Source: an uncultured Clostridia bacterium (GTDB taxonomy: Bacteria > Bacillota > Clostridia > Oscillospirales > CAG-272). Taken from it: DNA of 6,779 nucleotides. Shown here one piece after another: positions 1 to 6,779 of the stretch (positions are counted from its first letter, which is position 1; every line of letters starts with the position of its first letter). The translations under genes were made by a program, and so were the position numbers. The stretch spans positions 1-6,779 of the forward strand of contig CAMGGT010000049.1 in NCBI GenBank assembly GCA_946055715.1, given 5' to 3'. The notes beneath the pieces are model-generated. The model had not been told where the DNA came from. It searched no databases and saw only the letters and a list, made by a program, of their open reading frames with translations.

Positions 1-450
1 ATGAAAAAGGTGCCCGCCTTTGTGCTGGCCTGCCTTTTGTGTACCGTCTCAAAGGCGTTTTACCGCGGTATGGGTCTCATTTCCACCTATCCCGACATGC
101 GCCTGACCCAGACGGTGGAGCAGAGCATCTCATTTCTGGCAGACAATGTGTCCATCGTCATCTACCCGGAGGATTCTTCCGAGGGGTATAAAGAGAAGAT
201 CGAAACCTTCTTCGGCGGCTTTCTGCTGCTGTCGCAGATGTATTATGCGCGGTATGGTGTGGATCTGCCCATCTACTCGATGTATTACAGCAACAACCGC
301 CACAAAATGGTCATCAGCCAACCCGAATATGTCCGTGATCTGCTGGCAAACGGCATGACCAAAGAGCAGATCTGCGACTATTTCCGCGACAAGACCAACG
401 CCCTCTTTGATACCTACATTGCCGACAAACGACCGACCGCCTCCGTCTGA
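1..450 (+). CDS. C-terminal part of a probable PlsC-like lysophospholipid acyltransferase (5' end outside the window)
   Basis: An open frame runs from the first base to TGA at 448-450, giving 149 residues. The ATG at position 1 may be an internal methionine, because the left edge cuts the gene and no ribosome binding site can be seen. Residues near 54-61 read IVIYPEDSS, resembling motif III (FPEGTRS-like) of 1-acyl-glycerol-3-phosphate acyltransferases. This is followed by a GF-LL stretch and then GVDLPIYSMYY, like the segment after that motif in the family. The upstream NHX4D catalytic motif I is absent, as expected if the gene starts outside the window. Such enzymes transfer an acyl chain to a lysophospholipid or a related acceptor at the inner membrane face. 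The acceptor cannot be told from this fragment. The hydrophobic start (residues 5-20) could be mistaken for a signal peptide, but in a truncated protein it is more likely an internal segment. The family call is moderate. Confidence 0.5.
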   Translation: MKKVPAFVLACLLCTVSKAFYRGMGLISTYPDMRLTQTVEQSISFLADNVSIVIYPEDSSEGYKEKIETFFGGFLLLSQMYYARYGVDLPIYSMYYSNNRHKMVISQPEYVRDLLANGMTKEQICDYFRDKTNALFDTYIADKRPTASV

Positions 451-474
451 CGGCGCGGCGGCCGTCCGCGGAGG
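440..474 (+). terminator. GC-rich hairpin over the stop codon of the acyltransferase-like gene
   Basis: CCTCCG (440-445) pairs with CGGAGG (469-474), and GACGGC (449-454) pairs with GCCGTC (461-466), around a six-base loop. A small internal loop (TCT opposite CG) separates the two stems. The structure covers the TGA at 448-450. The following sequence GGGCTTTGCC has only a poor T-run, so this is a weak or non-canonical intrinsic terminator, or simply an mRNA 3' stem. Confidence 0.4.
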
Positions 475-498
475 GCTTTGCCTTGCGCACACAAAACG

Positions 499-531
499 CC
501 GCTCTCCTTCGGCACGCCGGGAGGGGAGCGG
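499..531 (+). other. Strong hairpin just ahead of the VanZ-like gene
   Basis: Bases 499-510 pair with 522-533-side bases in the register 499:531 through 510:520. This gives about 12 pairs, including two or three G-T wobbles, with a short GGC/GCC-rich top. No T-run follows. The hairpin ends five bases before the ribosome binding site at 536-541. It could modulate translation of the VanZ-like gene or be a small dispersed palindrome. Nothing in the sequence decides between these. Confidence 0.4.
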
Positions 532-535
532 AGAC

Positions 536-541
536 AAGGAG
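536..541 (+). promoter_or_regulatory. Ribosome binding site that fixes the VanZ-like start
   Basis: AAGGAG lies five bases before the ATG at 547. The same frame stays open upstream to a TTG at 478, but that stretch runs through the 499-531 hairpin and has no family-like residues. The ATG at 547 is therefore preferred. Confidence 0.7.
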
Positions 542-546
542 CGTCT

Positions 547-1056
547 ATGAGAAAAGTTTTCACCGCTGTTTTTGCGTGCCTCACCTTCTCCGTGATGTGC
601 TTTATCTTCTGGCAGTCTGCCCAGACGGGCGAGCGCTCCTCCCAGCAGAGCGCGCAGGTCACGGAGATCGTGGCACCCGTGGTGGTGCCGGACTATCCCA
701 AGCTGGATGCCCCACAGCAACAGACCACACGGCAACAGCTGGAAGCCAAGCTCCGCACCTTTGCCCATGCCTTTGAGTTTGCGGCGCTGGGTGCCTGCGC
801 CGTGCTGTGCTTTTGCACGCCCCGTTCCCGCCGCTTTCCCCGCCCGGCGCGGGGGTGCGCGGCCTTCCTTTTTGCGGTGCTGTATGCCGTCTCGGACGAG
901 TGGCACCAACTGTTTGTCGGCGGCCGCGCCTTCGAGTGGAAGGATGTCGGCACCGATGCCGTCGGTGCCCTTGCGGGCGGTCTTGCGGCATACGGACTGC
1001 TGTGCCTTGCCGAATGGATCGCCTCGCGGCGCAAAGTGGACAGGGCAGAGGGGTAA
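547..1056 (+). CDS. VanZ-like family membrane protein
   Basis: A 169-residue protein with about four hydrophobic segments: roughly 3-22, 74-90, 102-115 and 135-157. The VanZ-like signature is clear. FWQSAQTGERS follows the first membrane segment, KLRTFAHAFEFAALG lies at 68-82, and SDEWHQLF-GGR-FEWKDVGTDAVGA at about 116-141 carries the conserved D-E-x-H-Q and D-x-x-x-D/N pattern. VanZ itself gives low-level teicoplanin resistance in Tn1546, but most chromosomal VanZ-like proteins have no known function, so resistance should not be assumed. Residues 40-66 form a proline- and glutamine-rich, probably external, loop. The start is set by AAGGAG at 536-541. The gene sits 96 bases after the acyltransferase-like gene, separated by two hairpins, so co-transcription is uncertain. 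It ends about 175 bases before the shared terminator at 1231-1282. Confidence 0.85.
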   Translation: MRKVFTAVFACLTFSVMCFIFWQSAQTGERSSQQSAQVTEIVAPVVVPDYPKLDAPQQQTTRQQLEAKLRTFAHAFEFAALGACAVLCFCTPRSRRFPRPARGCAAFLFAVLYAVSDEWHQLFVGGRAFEWKDVGTDAVGALAGGLAAYGLLCLAEWIASRRKVDRAEG

Positions 1057-1230
1057 GTGCAGAACAAACGCCTCTCTTGACACACTGACAATTTGGCGTG
1101 ATGGGCTCATCAGTTGCCGCAAAAAAGGCAGAACCACTGTCATTTGGCGCAGACCCGCGCGAAAAATGCAAGACTGTGCCGTTGACCGTGGGCATGTACG
1201 GTGCGACAATTGATCGCAGTTTTATACGCA

Positions 1231-1282
1231 ACAAAAAGAGCAACCGCAAGCGGACAGAAACCGTTGCGGTTGCTCTTCTTTT
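1231..1282 (-). terminator. Bidirectional intrinsic terminator between trpS and the VanZ-like gene
   Basis: Fourteen perfect pairs form between 1236-1249 (AAGAGCAACCGCAA) and 1264-1277. CGG/CCG can extend the top around the loop 1254-1260. Read on the minus strand the stem is followed by TTTTTGTT, an ideal trpS terminator about 50 bases past its stop. Read on the plus strand it is followed by CTTCTTTTGTTT, so it can also stop transcripts from the VanZ-like gene. Confidence 0.88.
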
Positions 1283-1329
1283 GTTTGGTAAGGATCGCAG
1301 AGCTTTATACGGCAGGGGCGTTTCCCGTG

Positions 1330-2322
1330 TCAGAGGGCGAAGCCCACTTTGCGGCGCACCTTGCTCATGGTTTTGCGGGCATAGTAGGCGGCCTGGTCCG
1401 CGCCCTTCTTCATGACCTCTTCGAGGTAGGCCTTGTCGGCCATCAGGCGGGTGAACTGCTCGCGGATGGGGCGCAGGCATTCTGCCGCCGCCTCGCCCAC
1501 CGCCTGCTTGAAGGCACCGTAGCCGCGCCCGTCAAATTCGGCGGAGATCTCGTCGTCGCTCTTGCCGGTGAAGCAGGCGTAGATGTTCATGAGGTTGGCA
1601 ATGCCCTCTTTGCCCTCGCCGCGGCAGACCTCGGTGCCCGAGTCGGTGACGGCGCGTTTGAACTTGCGCAGGATGACCTCCGGCTCATCCAGAATATACA
1701 CCACGGCATTGGGGTTGGGGTCAGACTTGGACATTTTGGAGGTGGGGTCGCACAGCGACATGATCTTCATGCCGGTGGTGGGGATGTAGCCGTCCGGCAC
1801 GGTGAAGGTGTCGCCGTAGATGCCGTTGAAGCGCTCCGCAATGTTGCGGGCAAGCTCCAGATGCTGTTTCTGGTCGATGCCCACCGGTACCAGGTCGGTC
1901 TGATAGAGCAGAATGTCTGCCGCCATCAGCGCGGGGTAGGTGAACAGACCTGCATTGATGTTGTCGGCATGGTGCTGGGATTTGTCTTTGAACTGGGTCA
2001 TGCGCGAAAGCTCGCCGAACATGGAATAGCAGTCCAGCACCCAGCCCAGTTCGGCGTGCGCCGGCACCTGCGACTGTACAAACAGGATATTCTTTTCGGG
2101 GTCCAGCCCGCAGGCCATATACAGCGCCAGCGTTTCATAGGTGCGGCGGCGCAGTTCTGCGGGCACCTGACGCACGGTGATGGCGTGCAGGTCGGCCACG
2201 CAGTAGATGCACTTGCAGTCGGGGAAGGCGTCAAAGTTGCGCAGCGCCCCCAGATAGTTGCCGATGGTGAGATTGCCGGAGGGCTGAATGCCCGACAATA
2301 CGACCTTTTTTTCGTCTAACAT
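1330..2322 (-). CDS. trpS: Tryptophanyl-tRNA synthetase (class I, bacterial type)
   Basis: This cytoplasmic enzyme activates L-tryptophan with ATP and charges tRNA-Trp. The 330-residue product is the normal length for the bacterial enzyme (Geobacillus TrpRS is 328). GIQPSGNLTIGNYLGALRN at 11-29 contains the HIGH-equivalent TIGN (19-22). MAADILLY-TDLVPVG at 133-147 includes the Asp (136) that in this family contacts the indole nitrogen. KMSKS lies at 196-200, directly followed by DPNPNA. The C-terminal end keeps the typical alpha-helical tail with an RRKVGF motif. The frame is open further upstream to an ATG at 2382, but the ATG at 2322 is chosen because AAGGAG lies eight bases before it and the family begins about ten residues before GIQPSG. 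It is transcribed alone from the promoter at 2531-2559 and ends at the terminator 1231-1282. It diverges from nifJ and converges on the VanZ-like gene. No sign of damage. Confidence 0.97.
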   Translation of the reverse strand: MLDEKKVVLSGIQPSGNLTIGNYLGALRNFDAFPDCKCIYCVADLHAITVRQVPAELRRRTYETLALYMACGLDPEKNILFVQSQVPAHAELGWVLDCYSMFGELSRMTQFKDKSQHHADNINAGLFTYPALMAADILLYQTDLVPVGIDQKQHLELARNIAERFNGIYGDTFTVPDGYIPTTGMKIMSLCDPTSKMSKSDPNPNAVVYILDEPEVILRKFKRAVTDSGTEVCRGEGKEGIANLMNIYACFTGKSDDEISAEFDGRGYGAFKQAVGEAAAECLRPIREQFTRLMADKAYLEEVMKKGADQAAYYARKTMSKVRRKVGFAL

Positions 2323-2330
2323 AAATATAT

Positions 2331-2336
2331 CTCCTT
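2331..2336 (-). promoter_or_regulatory. trpS ribosome binding site
   Basis: On the minus strand AAGGAG is placed eight bases before the ATG at 2322. This supports 2322 over the in-frame ATG at 2382, whose nearest purine-rich stretch is badly spaced. Confidence 0.85.
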
Positions 2337-2394
2337 GCTTGTCTCGCTTATTCTCGCTGCTGATTTCATTATCCGTGGCCATATCCCTGTCTTA

Positions 2395-2422
2395 CCTCTC
2401 TTTTTGCTGAAGAAAAGAGAGG
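2395..2422. other. 10-bp perfect hairpin in the trpS leader
   Basis: CCTCTCTTTT (2395-2404) pairs perfectly with AAAAGAGAGG (2413-2422) around an eight-base loop. On the plus strand the stem is followed by GGTTTTTGCC, which is terminator-like, but no plus-strand gene ends here. It might stop antisense read-through toward nifJ. On the minus strand no T-run follows, so it is not a terminator for the trpS transcript. Confidence 0.55.
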
Positions 2423-2425
2423 GGT

Positions 2426-2447
2426 TTTTGCCTGTTTTGCCTGTTTT
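2426..2447. repeat. Short 9-bp tandem repeat (TTTTGCCTG x2 plus TTTT)
   Basis: TTTTGCCTG occurs at 2426-2434 and 2435-2443 with a partial third copy (TTTT) following. On the minus strand this gives a repeated CAGGCAAAA in the trpS leader, next to the 2395-2422 hairpin. It could be slippage-prone. Confidence 0.6.
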
Positions 2448-2497
2448 GGCAGTTTGGTCGGCATACATGCAGGGCAGGGAACGGAAGCTGTTCTTGT

Positions 2498-2521
2498 CGT
2501 GCATGCACGGCGGGCAGCCCG
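2498..2521. promoter_or_regulatory. Two adjacent palindromes at the predicted trpS transcript start
   Basis: CGTGCATGCACG at 2498-2509 is a perfect 12-bp palindrome. CGGGCAGCCCG at 2511-2521 is a perfect 11-bp palindrome around one central base. They occupy roughly +3 to +26 of the predicted trpS transcript. They may be an operator for a repressor or two small 5' RNA hairpins. No known regulator is recognised. Confidence 0.4.
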
Positions 2522-2530
2522 GTTTGTTTC

Positions 2531-2559
2531 ATTATAGCCGCAGGCGTGTGGTTTGTCAA
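2531..2559 (-). promoter_or_regulatory. Consensus sigma-70-type (SigA) promoter for trpS
   Basis: On the minus strand TTGACA (2559-2554) and TATAAT (2536-2531) are separated by exactly 17 bases. Both hexamers match the consensus perfectly. The expected start is near 2524. Confidence 0.88.
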
Positions 2560-2562
2560 TTC

Positions 2563-2578
2563 AAAAATGCGCATTTTT
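2563..2578. promoter_or_regulatory. 16-bp perfect palindrome between the divergent promoters
   Basis: AAAAATGCGCATTTTT is a perfect palindrome. It lies 3 bp upstream of the trpS -35 box and about 47 bp upstream of the nifJ -35 box. Its position fits an operator for one or both genes. It does not match the Rex consensus (TTGTTAA-N4-TTAACAA) or CodY consensus. The regulator is unknown. Confidence 0.45.
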
Positions 2579-2625
2579 ACTATGTTTTGACAGATAAAAT
2601 AGTCCTTTCTTTTCACTTTTATATC

Positions 2626-2654
2626 TTTACAATCAACAAAAGGGGTGGTATAAT
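2626..2654 (+). promoter_or_regulatory. Sigma-70-type (SigA) promoter for nifJ
   Basis: TTTACA (2626-2631), a spacer of 17 bases and TATAAT (2649-2654). One mismatch from the consensus in the -35 box and none in the -10 box. The predicted start is near 2661, leaving an untranslated leader of about 75 bases, with the ATG at 2735. Confidence 0.88.
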
Positions 2655-2660
2655 AACTTT

Positions 2661-2688
2661 GGTTTTTTGCGGGAGCCCGCCGAAAACC
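2661..2688 (+). other. Hairpin at the predicted 5' end of the nifJ mRNA
   Basis: GGTTTT (2661-2666) pairs with AAAACC (2683-2688). GCGG (2669-2672) pairs with CCGC (2677-2680) around GAGC. A two-by-two internal loop separates the stems. The hairpin begins at the very base where the promoter predicts transcription to start. 5'-terminal stems of this kind are known to protect mRNA from decay; that role here is an inference. Confidence 0.5.
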
Positions 2689-2720
2689 GACCGAAACAGA
2701 CAAAATAAAAATACATAAAC

Positions 2721-2725
2721 GGAGG
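2721..2725 (+). promoter_or_regulatory. nifJ ribosome binding site
   Basis: GGAGG nine bases before the ATG at 2735, in an A-rich unstructured context that favours strong translation. Confidence 0.88.
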
Positions 2726-2734
2726 AAACAACCC

Positions 2735-6292
<3,558 letters not shown>

Positions 6293-6308
6293 TTCCGCAA
6301 CCCCAAAA

Positions 6309-6348
6309 GCAAAAAGGGGCTGTCGCATGTGCGGCAGTCCCTTTTTGC
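6309..6348 (+). terminator. Intrinsic terminator after nifJ
   Basis: An 18-pair stem (6309-6326 with 6331-6348, two G-T wobbles) closes on the loop ATGT, 16 bases after the nifJ stop. The T-run TTTTT sits in the right arm, facing AAAAA in the left arm. Being nearly symmetric, it may act in both directions. Confidence 0.85.
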
Positions 6349-6355
6349 GGTTGTG

Positions 6356-6378
6356 ATGCCATTTGCGACAAATGGCAT
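6356..6378. repeat. Perfect 10-bp inverted repeat
   Basis: ATGCCATTTG (6356-6365) pairs with CAAATGGCAT (6369-6378) around CGA. It starts eight bases after the nifJ terminator and directly borders the transposase remnant. It has no T-run, so it is more likely a repeat element end than a terminator. Confidence 0.7.
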
Positions 6379-6381
6379 TGC

Positions 6382-6534
6382 TCCCCCCGCCTTTTCATGC
6401 AAGAAGATCATTGCGTGTATGTGGTTCGGCATCATGACGAAATCTTGCGCAGTTGCACGCGGAAAAAGGGTTTCGATTAACGGTAATCGTTCTTTGGCAA
6501 CCTCAACGCAGGGTTTCATCTGATTGGATATTCG
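6382..6534 (-). pseudogene. Remnant of a REP-associated (Y1/HUH, IS200-like) transposase
   Basis: On the minus strand about 50 residues read like the centre of a RAYT/IS200-type protein. The key stretch is QDFVMMPNHIHAMIFL (H codons at 6421-6423 and 6415-6417), matching the family's V-MPNH-H-ii motif with the HUH metal-binding histidine pair. It is preceded by a helix-like KERLPLIETLFPRA segment, as in the family. The start of the protein is missing: the frame runs back into the GC-rich palindrome 6534-6553. The end is missing too: after HEKAGG the frame enters the inverted repeat 6356-6378 and the nifJ terminator. No segment carrying the catalytic tyrosine (Y-x-x-x-N-P-x-x-W type end) follows. 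No ribosome binding site precedes the ATG at 6519. The full family is about 150-250 residues, so this is a non-functional fragment. RAYT proteins move REP palindromes, and such palindromes are present on its right (see next entries). Confidence 0.6.
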
Positions 6535-6558
6535 GGAGGGGCAAGCCCCTCCCCTACC
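6534..6558 (-). repeat. REP-like palindromic unit A
   Basis: GGGAGGGGC (6534-6542) pairs with GCCCCTCCC (6545-6553). Read on the minus strand the unit begins with GTAGGGG, the same head as unit B. The unit abuts the 5' end of the transposase remnant. Confidence 0.6.
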
Positions 6559-6621
6559 GAGGATCGGTTGCTTCCCGCGCTTTCGGTGTCGCGGTCGATG
6601 CGGATAGTTGAGCTTATCTCC

Positions 6622-6647
6622 GTAGGGGCGGATTCCATATCCGCCCG
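6622..6647 (+). repeat. REP-like palindromic unit B
   Basis: GGGCGGAT (6626-6633) pairs with ATCCGCCC (6639-6646) around TCCAT. The unit begins GTAGGGG on the plus strand. With unit A it forms a head-to-head pair: CCCCTACCGAG (6551-6561) and CTCCGTAGGGG (6618-6628) are inverted copies with one mismatch, about 56 bases apart. This is the layout of a BIME. Confidence 0.6.
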
Positions 6648-6712
6648 CAATAAGGCAAGCTGCTTTGCTTTTGCGCCCGCGGGCTCCTTCCCCCGCTTCG
6701 CGGTCCCCCAAG

Positions 6713-6737
6713 GTGCAACTGCCGGGGGCAGTTGCAC
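6713..6737. repeat. Perfect 11-bp inverted repeat
   Basis: GTGCAACTGCC (6713-6723) pairs with GGCAGTTGCAC (6727-6737) around GGG. No T-run follows. It is probably another small palindromic element of the same region. Confidence 0.7.
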
Positions 6738-6771
6738 AGTGAAATTCGCCTTCGGCGAGTGAAATTTGCCG
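6738..6771. repeat. Tandem GTGAAATT(C/T)GCC motif, cut by the window edge
   Basis: AGTGAAATTCGCC (6738-6750) recurs as AGTGAAATTTGCC (6759-6771), a 21-base period with one mismatch. Between them TCGCC-TTC-GGCGA (6746-6758) makes a small hairpin. The array may continue beyond the right end of the window. Confidence 0.6.
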
Positions 6772-6779
6772 CTGTCGGC

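Larger units (their letters stand above)
2323..2524 (-). other. Leader of about 200 nt of the trpS transcript
   Basis: If transcription starts near 2524, as the promoter predicts, the untranslated leader is about 200 bases. This is long for a housekeeping gene and is a length typical of T-box leaders in Firmicutes. However, the hallmark T-box antiterminator sequence (AGGGTGGNACCGCG-like) is not present, and there is no terminator with a T-run just before trpS. No run of Trp codons is visible either. The leader contains two adjacent palindromes at its 5' end (2498-2521), a short tandem repeat (2426-2447) and a 10-bp hairpin (2395-2422). I can describe the structure but not assign a regulatory class. 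Confidence 0.45.
6349..6779. other. Repeat-rich stretch without an intact gene
   Basis: No convincing gene starts or ends in these 431 bases. They hold at least five hairpins (6356-6378, 6534-6553, 6626-6646, 6713-6737, 6746-6758), a near-repeat of GTGAAATT at 6739-6768 and a fragment of a REP-associated transposase on the minus strand. Open frames here have no ribosome binding sites and mostly translate palindromes. The stretch looks like a graveyard of small mobile palindromes next to the nifJ terminator. Confidence 0.6.

Noticed and set aside
1077..1082. TTGACA as a promoter after the VanZ-like gene
   Set aside because: No TATAAT-like box lies 16-18 bases downstream and no plus-strand gene follows before the terminator.
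130..1209. A 359-residue open frame on the minus strand opposite the first two genes
   Set aside because: Arg/Gly/His-rich translation without motifs. The VanZ-like motifs on the plus strand are convincing.
1098..1230. A possible small gene between the VanZ-like gene and the terminator
   Set aside because: An open frame exists but it has no ribosome binding site, runs straight through the terminator hairpin and matches no family I recognise. The gap of about 175 bases holds nothing else I can name.
1201..2319. A 372-residue open frame on the plus strand opposite trpS
   Set aside because: Same mirror effect. The trpS frame carries every family motif, and this one starts inside the terminator hairpin region.
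2323..2382. A longer trpS start at the ATG at 2382
   Set aside because: It would add 20 polar residues not expected in the family. The ribosome binding site at 2331-2336 serves the ATG at 2322.
2316..2504. A 62-codon frame in the trpS leader ending across the trpS start
   Set aside because: Its overlap with the trpS start would suit translational coupling, but the ATG sits inside a palindrome, no ribosome binding site precedes it and it has only one Trp codon.
2587..2592. A second TTGACA upstream of nifJ
   Set aside because: No -10 box at a proper distance; the nearest TATATC is about 27 bases away. The pair at 2626-2654 is far better.
2554..2640. A Rex or CodY operator controlling nifJ
   Set aside because: TTTACAATCAACAAA near the -35 box only loosely recalls half of a Rex site, and neither consensus is met.
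6349..6779. A CRISPR array
   Set aside because: The palindromes differ in sequence and spacing, with no identical direct repeats of 24-40 bases and no cas genes.

Overview
The window looks like part of a chromosome from a moderately high-GC, strictly anaerobic Firmicute. A gut Oscillospiraceae/Ruminococcaceae relative of Faecalibacterium, Gemmiger or Subdoligranulum is my best guess. The reasons are GC- and C-ending codons, strong AGGAGG-type ribosome binding sites, a NifJ-type pyruvate:ferredoxin oxidoreductase, a Bacillus-like tryptophanyl-tRNA synthetase and compact palindromic intergenic repeats. The genus is an inference from style, not a demonstrated fact.

Layout from left to right. 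(1) 1-450 (+) is the C-terminal part of a probable PlsC-like lysophospholipid acyltransferase whose beginning lies outside the window. (2) 440-531 holds two GC-rich hairpins ahead of the next gene. (3) 547-1056 (+) encodes a small VanZ-like membrane protein. (4) 1231-1282 is a strong hairpin with T-rich flanks on both sides, a shared terminator for the converging genes. (5) 1330-2322 (-) is trpS, read from a near-perfect promoter at 2531-2559 through a leader of about 200 nt. (6) 2323-2734 is the divergent control region between trpS and the oxidoreductase gene, with two promoters back to back, a 16-bp perfect palindrome between them and several smaller structures. (7) 2735-6292 (+) is the 1185-residue nifJ/por gene, which fills over half the window. 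(8) 6309-6348 is its terminator. (9) 6349-6779 has no intact gene. It holds a dense set of hairpins, two REP-like palindromes facing each other and a small remnant of a REP-associated (Y1/HUH) transposase.

The genes do not form one pathway. TrpS charges tRNA-Trp. NifJ turns pyruvate into acetyl-CoA and reduced ferredoxin or flavodoxin, the central redox step of clostridial-type fermentation. The acyltransferase-like and VanZ-like proteins belong to the cell envelope.

The points most worth a second look are the abrupt change of codon usage inside nifJ (about 4000-5800), the transposase remnant boxed between palindromes at the right end, and the palindromes in the trpS-nifJ divergent region. 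I found no clearly new defence, CRISPR or biosynthetic system here; most of the window is housekeeping.
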